A model generated the notes under the pieces. The model worked only from the letters and a program-made list of their open reading frames with translations, did no database searches and was not told where the DNA came from. A DNA stretch of 64,000 nt from Crassaminicella thermophila (GTDB taxonomy: Bacteria; Bacillota; Clostridia; Peptostreptococcales; Thermotaleaceae): assembly GCF_008152325.1 (NCBI RefSeq), contig NZ_CP042243.1, positions 873,026 through 937,025 of the forward strand. The letters are read 5' to 3'. Within the stretch, counting starts at the first letter, position 1; the number at the start of each line of letters is the position of its first letter. Position numbers and translations under genes: made by a program. Shown here piece by piece: positions 1-9,070 of this stretch.

Positions 1-714
1 AAGAATAACCATTACATTATTATTATAAGCAGCGATATAGGGGCAAACGATATCCTAAAAAGTGTGGGCATTTTAAGAATGAAAGATGAACAATTCTTTA
101 TAGATTATGCCATACCGAAAGAATTAATTGAAAAAAAATGTTGCAAAAGGGCATACTTAAGAGGTGCATTCTTAGGAGCAGGGTCTGTGAGTGACCCAGA
201 AAAAACTTATCACTTAGAATTTGTTACAAGTAGTGAGGAACATAGTGAAGGCTTGAAGGATTTGATTAATTATTTTGAACTTGGTGCAAAGATTGTTCAA
301 CGTAAAAGCAGTTATGTAGTATATTTAAAAGAAGGAGATCGAATTGTTGATCTTTTAAATATAATGGGTGCTTATTCAGCCTTATTAAATCTTGAAAATA
401 TAAGAATAGTCAAGCAAGTAAGGAATAATGTAAACAGAATTGTAAATTGTGAGACAGCAAACCTAAGTAAGATTGTAAATGCCTCTATGCGGCAGATTAA
501 AAATATAGAATACATTCAAAAGACTGCAGGATTTAAAATACTTCCTGATGGTTTAAGAGAAATAGCAGAGTTAAGACTTGAGTATAAGGAAGCAAGTTTA
601 AAAGAATTAGGACAAATGTTAAATCCACCTGTAGGAAAGTCAGGAGTGAATCATAGGTTAAGAAAAATAGAGAAAATAGCAGAAAAATTAAAGCACAGTG
701 AGGGGGATATATAG
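1..714 (+). CDS. whiA: WhiA-family sporulation/cell-division regulator, 5' truncated by window edge
   Basis: The reading frame is open from base 1, so the true start lies upstream; about 237 residues of a protein that is usually about 310 are present. The stretch [19 protein letters not shown], followed by YHLEF, is the LAGLIDADG-like core of WhiA. The tail, with [20 protein letters not shown], is its C-terminal helix-turn-helix. In Firmicutes WhiA is a DNA-binding protein linked to cell division and chromosome segregation. The stop codon is directly followed by the ATG of the HPr-like gene, so the two are cotranscribed. This matches the yvcJ-yvcK-whiA-crh order known in Bacillus subtilis. 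Confidence 0.95.
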   Translation, partial: KNNHYIIIISSDIGANDILKSVGILRMKDEQFFIDYAIPKELIEKKCCKRAYLRGAFLGAGSVSDPEKTYHLEFVTSSEEHSEGLKDLINYFELGAKIVQRKSSYVVYLKEGDRIVDLLNIMGAYSALLNLENIRIVKQVRNNVNRIVNCETANLSKIVNASMRQIKNIEYIQKTAGFKILPDGLREIAELRLEYKEASLKELGQMLNPPVGKSGVNHRLRKIEKIAEKLKHSEGDI

Positions 715-981
715 ATGCTTAAAAAAGAAATTACTGTAATGCATGAACAAGGGCTGCGTGCAAGAGCAGCAGCATTATTTGTACAATTAGCAAATAAATT
801 TACTTCAGATATTATTGTTGAAAAAGATACTAAAAAGATTAATGCAAAAAGTATTATGTGTGTTATGGCGTTAGGATTAGGAAAGGGACAGAAAATTTTG
901 GTGACTATTGATGGACCAGATGAAGAAGAAGCAATGAAAGACTTAGTAAATTTCCTTGAAGAAACGCAGCTTATTTTATAA
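715..981 (+). CDS. HPr-family protein of Crh type, catalytic His15 replaced by Arg
   Basis: This 88-residue protein has the HPr fold signature but reads GLRARAAA where phosphocarrier HPr has GLHARPAA. Residue 15, the histidine phosphorylated by PTS enzyme I, is Arg here, and Pro18 is Ala. Ser46 in NAKSIMCVMALG is kept; that is the residue used by HPr kinase. Bacillus Crh, found in the same place after whiA, likewise lacks His15 (it has Gln). The likely role is therefore regulatory, for example as a CcpA cofactor or in metabolic sensing, rather than sugar phosphotransfer; that is inference. The start abuts the whiA stop and a terminator follows directly. Confidence 0.88.
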   Translation: MLKKEITVMHEQGLRARAAALFVQLANKFTSDIIVEKDTKKINAKSIMCVMALGLGKGQKILVTIDGPDEEEAMKDLVNFLEETQLIL

Positions 982-1013
982 AACTATTCCTTATTGGAAT
1001 AGTTTTTTATTTT
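982..1013 (+). terminator. Rho-independent terminator after whiA-HPr
   Basis: AACTATTCC (982-990) pairs perfectly with GGAATAGTT (996-1004) around a 5-base loop and is followed by a T-rich run. It starts at the last base of the HPr-like stop codon and closes the whiA operon. Confidence 0.9.
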
Positions 1014-1208
1014 ACGAGATTATAAATATCTTAAAATTGTAGATTATTATTTAAATAAAAAATGATGAAAATTTATGAAATATATAATGAGTATGGAAAA
1101 ATAGGAATATAGTCACAAATATGGAATAATAATAAGAAAGTGAAGGACTTTGTATAATTATGGCGAATAAATATATGGATAATGACTATCTCAATCTTGG
1201 AGGATTAC

Positions 1209-2279
1209 ATGCAGAAGATAAATGTTCAATTTTTAAAGCCAGGCATGATTTTAGCAAAAACTATATATGGAAATGATGGACAAATCTTACTAAATCATGG
1301 AATAGAACTAAAGGAAAGCTATATTCGTAAGTTAATAAGTCTGGGTATTAGTGGTGTTTATATAGATACAAAAGATACTGAAGATATTGTAATTGAAGAT
1401 GTTATATGTGAACAGAATAGACTTCAAGCTAAAAATATTATAAGACAAACAATGAAAAATATTCATATGGGAAAAGCAGTATATACAAAGGATTTATTTC
1501 GTGCAGTAAGCAATATTCTTGATGATTTGCTAGGAAACAAAGATATTATGTTGAATCTTTCTGATATAAAGGCAGTAGATGATTATACATTTGCACATTC
1601 TGTAAATGTTTGTGTATTATCTTTAATAACAGGTATTTCTATGGGATACAATAGAGAAAAGTTAGAAAAATTAGGAATAGGTGCTATTTTGCATGATATT
1701 GGTAAAGTTGCAATTCCTAAGGAGATATTGAATAAACCTGGAGCCTTAACGGATGATGAATATAAAATAATAAAAAACCATCCTCGATTGGGATATGATA
1801 TATTAAAAAAATATACCAATATTAGTAGTTTAAGTGCTATGATTGTACTAACGCATCATGAAAGGTATGATGGGGGAGGGTACCCATTAGGTAAAAAAGA
1901 AAAAGAAATTCATGAGTTTTCTAGAATTGTTGCAGTAGCAGATGTGTATGATGCATTAACTTCTGATAGGGTTTATAAAAAGAAAATACTTCCTCATGAA
2001 GCGGTAGAGTATTTAATATCTATGGGAAATCATCAATTTGATTATGAAATTGTAAAAAGTTTTGTTATGCATGTTGCTTCTTATCCACTTGGAACAATGG
2101 TAAGATTAAGTACAGGAGAAAAGGGAATTGTAGCAGAAGTAGATAAGAATTATCCAAATAGACCAAAAATTAGGTGTCTATGGGATAAGGATGGAAAAAG
2201 ATATGATAAAGCAGTAGAAATTGAACTGATCAATCATCCAAACATTACAATTATTGATGTATTAGAGAATATTGAATAG
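1209..2279 (+). CDS. HD-GYP domain protein, probable cyclic-di-GMP phosphodiesterase
   Basis: The protein has 356 residues. I take the ATG at 1209 because GGAGG lies five bases before it; an in-frame ATG at 1182 has no such site. The N-terminal part (about 1-60, FLKPGMILAKTIYGNDG) is the small domain often found before HD-GYP. The core carries HSVNV, then LHDIGKVAIP (the HD metal pair), NHP, THHERYDGGGYP (the GYP motif) and VADVYDALTSDR. Members hydrolyse cyclic di-GMP with a bimetal site. No receiver or membrane segment is visible, so it looks cytosolic and constitutive. Activity is inferred from motifs; some family members have other substrates. Confidence 0.9.
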   Translation: MQKINVQFLKPGMILAKTIYGNDGQILLNHGIELKESYIRKLISLGISGVYIDTKDTEDIVIEDVICEQNRLQAKNIIRQTMKNIHMGKAVYTKDLFRAVSNILDDLLGNKDIMLNLSDIKAVDDYTFAHSVNVCVLSLITGISMGYNREKLEKLGIGAILHDIGKVAIPKEILNKPGALTDDEYKIIKNHPRLGYDILKKYTNISSLSAMIVLTHHERYDGGGYPLGKKEKEIHEFSRIVAVADVYDALTSDRVYKKKILPHEAVEYLISMGNHQFDYEIVKSFVMHVASYPLGTMVRLSTGEKGIVAEVDKNYPNRPKIRCLWDKDGKRYDKAVEIELINHPNITIIDVLENIE

Positions 2280-2341
2280 TTTTGATATAATAAAGTATGA
2301 ACTAATGGTTCATGCTTTTTTATTATATAAGAGGTGGTAAC

Positions 2342-3640
2342 ATGACAAAAAATGAACAGATTATTCATTATATAAAAGAGCTGCCTGTTGGCAGTAAGAT
2401 TTCTGTTAGGCAGATTGCACAAGATTTAGAGGTAAGTGAGGGAACAGCTTATAAAGCAATAAAAGATGCAGAAAGAAAAGAATTAGTAAGTACAATTCCA
2501 AGAGTAGGAACGATTCGTATAGAAAATGTGGAAAAAAAGCGAATTGATAAAGTAACTTTTGCTGAAATACTTAATATTGTAGAGGGACAAATTTTAGGAG
2601 GACATGAAGGGATTTATAAAGTTGTTCATAAGTTTGTAATAGGTGCTATGTCAGTTGATGAGATAGAGAAATATATTTCAGAAGGAGATTTATTGATTGT
2701 AGGAAATAGAGATGATGTACACAAGCTTGCATTAGATAAAAACTGTGCAGTTCTTATAACAGGTGGACTTTCATGCAAGGAAGAGATTAAAAAAATAGCA
2801 AATGAAAAGAAACTTCCGATTCTTTCTACTAGTTATGATACGTTTACTATTACAACTATGATTCATCATGCTATTCATGAAAGATTAATAAAAAAAGAAA
2901 TATTGATAACAGAAGATATTATGCCAGCACAGGTTTGTTATCTTAAGGAAAACGATAAAGTATTAGAAATGAAAAGATATATAAAAAGAACAGGGCATAG
3001 CAGATTTCCTGTAGTAGATGAGAATTTATGCGTGGTGGGAATTGTATCACCAAGAGATATTGCAGGGAGAGATGATGCTGAAAAGATAAAAAATATTATG
3101 ACAAAAGATCCAATTACTGTATCTTTAAACACATCTGTTGCATATATTTCGCACATAATGATTTGGGAAGGAATTAAGATGGTTCCTGTCACAGAAAATA
3201 AAAAGTTAATAGGTGTTATTACGCGTAAAGATGTTATAAAAGGGTTAAAGCACATTAGAAAGCAGCCTCATATGGCAGAACCATTTGAAGATATGCTAAT
3301 TAACCAAAGCAAAGTAGAAGAAACAGATAAAGGTATAAAGCTTACAGGAGAGATAACACCAATGATGTTAAATGATAGAGGAATTGCTAGTGCAGGTGTT
3401 TTAGTTATGCTTATGTCTACTGCAGGTTCAGTTGCTATTAAGAAACAAAAAAATTTAGATAGTGTTATTGATAGCTTTATGATTTATTTTATAAAGCCAT
3501 TACAGCTTGAAAATAAAGTTGAAATTTATGCTAATATTATTAATATTGGTCGTAAGTTTTATAAAGTTGATATTACAGCGTATCATAATCAAGAGATTGT
3601 ATCAAAAGCAATGATGTCTGCAAAATTATTAAGAAGATAG
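2342..3640 (+). CDS. YtoI-like regulator: HTH, DRTGG, CBS pair and thioesterase-fold domains
   Basis: The protein has 432 residues, starting at the ATG after GAGGTGG. Domains in order: an N-terminal helix-turn-helix (about 1-65, VRQIAQDLEVSEGTAYKAI), a DRTGG domain (about 75-180, IVGNRDDVHKLAL, VLITGG), two CBS motifs (about 195-310, with HSRFPVVDENLCVVGIVS), and a hot-dog 4HBT-like domain at the C-terminus. This matches Bacillus YtoI, whose function is not established. CBS pairs usually bind adenosyl ligands, so a ligand-sensing DNA-binding role is likely. It lies 19 bases before dnaE, a neighbourhood also seen around ytoI in Bacillus. Confidence 0.85.
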   Translation: MTKNEQIIHYIKELPVGSKISVRQIAQDLEVSEGTAYKAIKDAERKELVSTIPRVGTIRIENVEKKRIDKVTFAEILNIVEGQILGGHEGIYKVVHKFVIGAMSVDEIEKYISEGDLLIVGNRDDVHKLALDKNCAVLITGGLSCKEEIKKIANEKKLPILSTSYDTFTITTMIHHAIHERLIKKEILITEDIMPAQVCYLKENDKVLEMKRYIKRTGHSRFPVVDENLCVVGIVSPRDIAGRDDAEKIKNIMTKDPITVSLNTSVAYISHIMIWEGIKMVPVTENKKLIGVITRKDVIKGLKHIRKQPHMAEPFEDMLINQSKVEETDKGIKLTGEITPMMLNDRGIASAGVLVMLMSTAGSVAIKKQKNLDSVIDSFMIYFIKPLQLENKVEIYANIINIGRKFYKVDITAYHNQEIVSKAMMSAKLLRR

Positions 3641-3659
3641 ATATTAAGGGTGATAAAAA

Positions 3660-6600
3660 ATGAGTGAGTTTGTCCATTTGCATGTCCATACGGAATATAG
3701 TTTGTTAGATGGTGCAGCTAGAATAAAGGATTTAATAAAAATGGTAAAAGACATGGGGATGAAAGCCATTGCAATAACAGATCATGGCTCTATGTTTGGT
3801 GTTGTAGACTTTTATAAAGAGGCAAAAAAACAAGGGGTTAAGCCTATTATAGGATGTGAAGTGTATACTGCAAGCAGAACAATGGCGGATAAAGATCCTA
3901 TAAAAGATAAAAGATTAGGGCATCTTGTGTTACTAGCTAGGAACAATACTGGGTATAAAAACCTTATGAAAATTGTATCTTTAGGATATATAGAAGGCTT
4001 TTATTATAAGCCTCGAATTGACTATTCTGTTTTAGAAAAGTATAGCGAAGGAATTATTGCTTTAAGTGCTTGTTTAGCAGGTGAAGTTCAGCAAAAAATT
4101 CTTCAAAACGATTATGAAGGAGCTAAAAAAGAAGCATTAAGATTAAAAAATATATTTGGGAAAGACTACTTTTATTTAGAGTTGCAGGATCATAAAATAG
4201 AAGAACAACGAATGGTTAATAATCAACTAATAAGATTAAGCAAGGATACAGGTATTTCTCTTGTAGCAACTAATGATGTCCATTATTTAAGGCGTAGTGA
4301 TGCAGATGTACATGATATACTACTTTGTATTCAAACTGGAAAGACAATAGATGATGAAGAAAGACTGAAATTTCCAACAGAGGAATTCTATTTAAAATCT
4401 CCTGAGGAGATGGAAAAATTATTTCCTTATGCAAAAGAAGCATTAGAAAATACTGTAAAGATTGCTCAAATGTGTAATGTAGAATTTGATTTTAATCAGA
4501 TTCATTTACCAAAGTATGATGTTGCTGATGGTTATACGGCAAAGGAATATTTAAGAAAATTGTGTAGAGACGGTTTGTTGAAACGTTATGAAAATGTAAC
4601 AAAAAGTATTCAAGAAAGATTAGACTATGAGTTAAGAACTATAGAAAATATGGGATATGTAGAATATTTTTTGATTGTGTGGGATTTTATAAGATATGCA
4701 AAAGAAAACAATATTATGGTAGGTCCTGGACGTGGATCAGCAGCAGGGAGTTTGGTTTCATACACCTTAGGAATTACAGATATTGATCCAATAAAATACA
4801 ACTTAATCTTTGAAAGATTTTTAAATCCAGAACGTGTAACTATGCCTGATATAGATATTGATTTTTGTTTTGAAAGAAGACAAGAAGTTATTGATTATGT
4901 AATTAAAAAATATGGAAAGGAAAAAGTAGCACAAATTATAACCTTTGGAACTATGGCAGCAAGGGCTGCTATAAGAGATGTTGGACGAGCTATAAATATG
5001 TCTTATGCAGAGGTTGATGCTATTGCAAAACTTATTCCAATGCAGCTTGGAATAAGCATAGATAAAGCATTAGAGATAAATAAGAATTTAAAAGAATTAT
5101 ATGAGAAGGATGAGAGGACTAAGTATTTAATTGATGTAGCAAAAGCCGTAGAAGGAATGCCAAGGCATGCTTCTACCCATGCAGCAGGTGTAGTGATTTC
5201 AAAAGAGGCTATTGATGAATATGTTCCGTTATATATGCATAATGAAGGTATTACTACTCAATTTACAATGGGAACCTTAGAAGAATTAGGGCTTTTAAAG
5301 ATGGACTTTTTAGGGCTTAGAAATTTAACCGTAATAAGAGATGCTCTAGATAGTATTGAAAAAAACTATGGTGTAAAGATTGATTTTTCTAAGATGGAAT
5401 ATAATGATAAGTTGGTATATGATTTGATAGGTAAGGGTGATACCTTAGGGGTATTCCAGCTAGAGAGTGCAGGAATGAGGCAGTTTATGAAGGATTTAAA
5501 GCCAGACTGCTTTGAAGATATTGTAGCGGGTATTTCTCTTTATAGACCTGGACCTATGGATTCTATTCCAAAGTATATAGCTTATAAGAATAATCCAGAA
5601 AAAATAGTTTATTTGCATCCAAAACTAAAACCAATACTCAATGTGACGTATGGATGCTTAATCTATCAAGAACAGGTTATGCAAGTTGTAAGACAGCTAG
5701 GGGGCTATTCATATGGGAGAAGTGACTTAGTTCGTCGTGCAATGGGTAAGAAGAAAATGGATGTGATGGAGCAGGAAAGACAATACTTTATCCATGGAAA
5801 AAAAGATGAAAATGGAAATTATGAAATTGCAGGCTGTGTAAGAAATGGTGTGCCTGAAGAAATTGCAAACAAGATTTATGATGATATGATTGATTTTGCA
5901 AGATATGCATTTAATAAATCTCATGCAGCAGCTTATGCTGTTTTAGGATATCAAACGGCATATTTAAAGGCATATTATCCAGTTGAATTTATGGCAGCTT
6001 TAATTACGAGTATTATGGGAAATGCAAAGAAAGTTGCTCAATATATAGGAGATTGTAAAAAGAAAAATATTCAAATACTTCCACCTAGTGTGAATGAGAG
6101 CCAAGGAAAGTTTACAGTAGAAAACGGAAAGATTCGATTTGGCCTTTTGGCAGTAAAAAATGTTGGTATTGGTGTAATTGAAGCAATTATAAAAGCAAGA
6201 GAAGAAAAAGGTAAATTTTTAAGTTTTATAGATTTTTGCGAAAAAGTTGAAATGAAAGAAATGAATAAAAGAGCTATTGAGAGTCTTATAAAAGCAGGTG
6301 CTTTTGATAATATGGGTGCTAATCGTGCACAGCTTTTAGCAATTTATGAAAGAGTTATTGATGGAATACAACAAGATAGAAGAAGAAATTTAGAAGGACA
6401 AGTATCTTTGTTTCAAGCATTTGATGAAGTTATTCCAAATACAGTAAAGATAGATGAATTGCCAGATATAGAAGAATTTCCACAGAAAAATCTTTTAATA
6501 ATGGAAAAAGAAGTTTTAGGGATTTATGTGAGTGGACATCCTCTTTCTGAATTTGAAGAAGAAATAAGATCGATTTCAACCATTAATTTAGGTGATTTAA

Positions 6601-7133
6601 TAGATATGGATGAAAATCATAAAGACAATGCTATAAAAGACGGAGCATATATTAGAATTGCTGGAATGATTGTAGGTAGAAAAAATAAAATTACAAAAAA
6701 TAATAATATGATGTCTTTTATAACATTAGAAGATTTGTTTAGTTCAATTGAAATATTAGTTTTTCCAAAAATATTTGATAAATATATGAATATACTACAT
6801 GAAGATAGTATTGTAATTGTTGAAGGGAAGATAAGCATAAGAGAAGATGAAGAACCTAAAATCATTGCAGAGAAATTACTTCCTCTATTAAAGAAAAGAG
6901 AGGGACAAAATAAATTGTACTTAAAAATCTGCAAGGATAAAGATGAAAAAGAGTTATTAAAAAAAATGAAACCGACACTAAAAAAATGGAAGGGAGATGT
7001 GCCGGTATACATTTTTTTAGAAAAAGAAAATAAAAAGTTAAAAGCCCATGAGAATTTATGGGTAAATGTAAATGAAGATTTAATAGAAGAACTAAAAAGA
7101 TTATTAGGACAAGATTGTGTAAAGATATGTTAG
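3660..7133 (+). CDS. dnaE: DNA polymerase III alpha subunit, DnaE type
   Basis: The protein has 1157 residues, the normal length for DnaE. The N-terminal PHP domain begins FVHLHVHTEYSLLDGA and keeps its metal-site histidines. The polymerase core has GPGRGSAAGSLV and PDIDIDF (396-402), which carries catalytic aspartates, and later ISLYRPGPMDSIP. A C-terminal OB-fold (about 970-1060) follows. In low-GC Gram-positives DnaE works beside PolC, probably extending primers on the lagging strand. The last four bases overlap the end of the convergent pgpA gene, so there is no room for a terminator between them. Confidence 0.97.
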   Translation: MSEFVHLHVHTEYSLLDGAARIKDLIKMVKDMGMKAIAITDHGSMFGVVDFYKEAKKQGVKPIIGCEVYTASRTMADKDPIKDKRLGHLVLLARNNTGYKNLMKIVSLGYIEGFYYKPRIDYSVLEKYSEGIIALSACLAGEVQQKILQNDYEGAKKEALRLKNIFGKDYFYLELQDHKIEEQRMVNNQLIRLSKDTGISLVATNDVHYLRRSDADVHDILLCIQTGKTIDDEERLKFPTEEFYLKSPEEMEKLFPYAKEALENTVKIAQMCNVEFDFNQIHLPKYDVADGYTAKEYLRKLCRDGLLKRYENVTKSIQERLDYELRTIENMGYVEYFLIVWDFIRYAKENNIMVGPGRGSAAGSLVSYTLGITDIDPIKYNLIFERFLNPERVTMPDIDIDFCFERRQEVIDYVIKKYGKEKVAQIITFGTMAARAAIRDVGRAINMSYAEVDAIAKLIPMQLGISIDKALEINKNLKELYEKDERTKYLIDVAKAVEGMPRHASTHAAGVVISKEAIDEYVPLYMHNEGITTQFTMGTLEELGLLKMDFLGLRNLTVIRDALDSIEKNYGVKIDFSKMEYNDKLVYDLIGKGDTLGVFQLESAGMRQFMKDLKPDCFEDIVAGISLYRPGPMDSIPKYIAYKNNPEKIVYLHPKLKPILNVTYGCLIYQEQVMQVVRQLGGYSYGRSDLVRRAMGKKKMDVMEQERQYFIHGKKDENGNYEIAGCVRNGVPEEIANKIYDDMIDFARYAFNKSHAAAYAVLGYQTAYLKAYYPVEFMAALITSIMGNAKKVAQYIGDCKKKNIQILPPSVNESQGKFTVENGKIRFGLLAVKNVGIGVIEAIIKAREEKGKFLSFIDFCEKVEMKEMNKRAIESLIKAGAFDNMGANRAQLLAIYERVIDGIQQDRRRNLEGQVSLFQAFDEVIPNTVKIDELPDIEEFPQKNLLIMEKEVLGIYVSGHPLSEFEEEIRSISTINLGDLIDMDENHKDNAIKDGAYIRIAGMIVGRKNKITKNNNMMSFITLEDLFSSIEILVFPKIFDKYMNILHEDSIVIVEGKISIREDEEPKIIAEKLLPLLKKREGQNKLYLKICKDKDEKELLKKMKPTLKKWKGDVPVYIFLEKENKKLKAHENLWVNVNEDLIEELKRLLGQDCVKIC

Positions 7134-7591
7134 TTAACTTTTGAATGGGCGATTTTTGCAGATGCTGCTGCAGCGATTGCTGCTACTAAGTCATCTAAAA
7201 ATGTATGAACACCATTTTTAGGATCATTTAAGCTTTTAAGAATACCAGGTTTCTCTTCATCTAAATACCCAAAGCTGGTAAGTCCTATCGTTCCGTATAC
7301 GTTTGTTATACTAAGGGCTAAAATTTCATCAATACCATAGAGTGGTTCATCGCGTCGTAATATGCTTAAAAGAGGTTCAGGAAGATTATTGTTTTCAGCA
7401 TAAATGTCTAAAACAATTCCTGTTAATATGGCGTGTTGAACTTCTCTTTTTTCTAATACTTTATTTACACTTACTAAGCATTCATCTATGGTTAAAGTAA
7501 TGTATTTTGACTGCAAATTATATACTAATTTTGCTATATCTTTTAAGTTTACGCCACGCTTTTTTAACATTTTGATTACAATATCTTTCAA
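7130..7591 (-). CDS. pgpA: Phosphatidylglycerophosphatase A family protein (YutG-like)
   Basis: The protein has 153 residues and starts with TTG at 7591, which has GGAGGAG just upstream on the same strand. The C-terminal two-thirds carries the PgpA pattern RDEPLYGIDEILALS, then NVYGTIGLTSFGYLD, KPGI and VHTFLDDLVAAIAAAA. The family dephosphorylates phosphatidylglycerophosphate to phosphatidylglycerol. The Gram-positive YutG branch is more soluble and less studied than Escherichia coli PgpA, so the exact substrate is inferred. It is transcribed against dnaE and overlaps its stop by four bases. Confidence 0.85.
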   Translation of the reverse strand: MKDIVIKMLKKRGVNLKDIAKLVYNLQSKYITLTIDECLVSVNKVLEKREVQHAILTGIVLDIYAENNNLPEPLLSILRRDEPLYGIDEILALSITNVYGTIGLTSFGYLDEEKPGILKSLNDPKNGVHTFLDDLVAAIAAAASAKIAHSKVN

Positions 7592-7638
7592 AAATTCTCC
7601 TCCTTTTCTATAATCTATAGAAATTGTAAGCTAATACT

Positions 7639-7667
7639 TTGAATAAAAATTTGTTGTATGATATAAT
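7639..7667 (+). promoter_or_regulatory. SigA-type promoter for the 56-aa gene / pfkA unit
   Basis: TTGAAT (7639-7644) and TATAAT (7662-7667) are separated by exactly 17 bases and lie about 150 bases before the first gene of the unit. The long leader to the gene shows no structure I recognise. Confidence 0.65.
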
Positions 7668-7815
7668 ATGACTTTAGATAATTATTAGATACATGAAAAA
7701 CAAAAAAATGAAAATAATACAACTAATAAGAATTTATAAGGAGATATTGCAATTTATTCAAAATTAGAATAAAATAATATCAAAATGAAATCTGCTCCAG
7801 GGGGAGGACCTATTT

Positions 7816-7986
7816 ATGTGGACAGTAGTATATATGGCACATAATCAAACAGATGCTGACAAAATTAAACTGAGATTAGTTCAGGAAGGATTTTTAGTAA
7901 AGCTGAAAAGACAAGACAGTGTTTATGAAATTTTAGTACCTAATGGGGAAGTAGAAGAGGCTCACGAGATCTTATTGAACTTATAA
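7816..7986 (+). CDS. Small conserved-looking protein upstream of pfkA, 56 residues
   Basis: The gene starts with ATG 7816 behind GGGGGAGGA and encodes a 56-residue protein. It begins MWTVVYMAHNQTDADKIK and ends EEAHEILLNL. The pattern (a beta strand, a helix, GFLVKL, then YEILVPNGEVEEA) resembles small ferredoxin-like DUF2007-type proteins, which are thought to be signal-transducing. Proteins like this occur just before pfkA in related Clostridia and are sometimes mislabelled 'glutamate decarboxylase'; that is from memory. It lies 102 bases before pfkA with a weak hairpin between. The function is unknown. Confidence 0.75.
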   Translation: MWTVVYMAHNQTDADKIKLRLVQEGFLVKLKRQDSVYEILVPNGEVEEAHEILLNL

Positions 7987-8088
7987 TAGGAAATAATAGG
8001 GGAAAGTGACTATTTAAGGAACTTTCCCTTCTAAAATATATAGCATATTTTAAATGAGATTATAAATAATAAATGGAGGAGGGAGAAT

Positions 8089-9051
8089 ATGAAAAAAATT
8101 GGGGTATTGACTAGTGGAGGAGATTCACCGGGGATGAATGCTGCTATAAGAGCAGTAGTACGAGCAGGGATTTATAATGGATTAAAAGTAGTTGGTATTA
8201 AGAGAGGCTATGAAGGTCTTATAAATGGAGACATTGAAGAGATGAAGCTCTCCTCAGTAGCAGATATTATTCATAGAGGCGGAACCATGCTTAGAACTGC
8301 TCGAAGTGAAGCATTTAAAACAGAAGAAGGGTTCAAAAAAGCATTAAATGTTATAAAGATATTTGGAATAGAAGGAATTGTTGTTATTGGTGGAGATGGT
8401 TCTTTAAAAGGAGCAGAAAGATTAAGCCAAGCAGGAATTCCAACCATTGGGTTACCAGGAACAATAGACAATGATTTAGCTTATACAGATTATACAATTG
8501 GCTTTGATACAGCTATTAATACAGTATTGCATGCTATTAGCAATATTCGAGATACATCTACATCTCATGGAAGAGCAAATATTGTTGAAGTTATGGGAAG
8601 ACACTGTGGGGATATTGCACTCTATGCGGGACTTGCTGGAGGAGCCGAGAGCATTATTGTCCCGGAGGAAGAATTTTCTATAGATGAAGTATGTAAAAGA
8701 CTTATCCAAGGAAAAAATAGAGGGAAATTACATAGCATTATTATTTTGGCAGAGGGTGCTTCAAAAAATTCATATGCTATTGCTAAGGAGATTGAAGAAA
8801 AAACAGGGATAGAAGTAAGAATTACCATTCTTGGCCATATACAAAGAGGTGGAAGTCCAACTGCATTTGATAGAATATTAGCAAGTCAAATGGGGAGCAA
8901 GGCTGTAGATTTATTAATCCAAGGGAAAAAAAGTAGGGCAGTTGGTATAAAGGGAAATGAAATTTGTGATTTTGATATATTAGAAGCCCTTTCAATGAAA
9001 AAAAAGATGAATAAAGATTTATATGCATTAACAAAAATATTATCTATATAA
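8089..9051 (+). CDS. pfkA: ATP-dependent 6-phosphofructokinase
   Basis: The protein has 320 residues, the standard length for the bacterial ATP enzyme. It shows [17 protein letters not shown] (ATP site), [15 protein letters not shown] (the catalytic Asp in TIDND) and a C-terminal [14 protein letters not shown] motif at the substrate/effector site. GGDG, rather than GGED, fits ATP instead of pyrophosphate as donor. It phosphorylates fructose 6-phosphate in glycolysis. Start: GGAGGAGGG lies seven bases before the ATG. It is cotranscribed with pyk 19 bases downstream, the common Firmicute pair that commits sugar to glycolysis. Confidence 0.97.
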   Translation: MKKIGVLTSGGDSPGMNAAIRAVVRAGIYNGLKVVGIKRGYEGLINGDIEEMKLSSVADIIHRGGTMLRTARSEAFKTEEGFKKALNVIKIFGIEGIVVIGGDGSLKGAERLSQAGIPTIGLPGTIDNDLAYTDYTIGFDTAINTVLHAISNIRDTSTSHGRANIVEVMGRHCGDIALYAGLAGGAESIIVPEEEFSIDEVCKRLIQGKNRGKLHSIIILAEGASKNSYAIAKEIEEKTGIEVRITILGHIQRGGSPTAFDRILASQMGSKAVDLLIQGKKSRAVGIKGNEICDFDILEALSMKKKMNKDLYALTKILSI

Positions 9052-9070
9052 AAATGGAGGAGATTTACTT

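Noticed and set aside
1182-1208. Upstream ATG for the HD-GYP gene
   Set aside because: The GGAGG five bases before ATG 1209 fits that start; the extra residues do not match the family.
8000-8028. Hairpin GGGAAAGT/ACTTTCCC between the 56-aa gene and pfkA
   Set aside because: Loop of 13 bases and no T-run, so not called a terminator; it may be a weak processing site.
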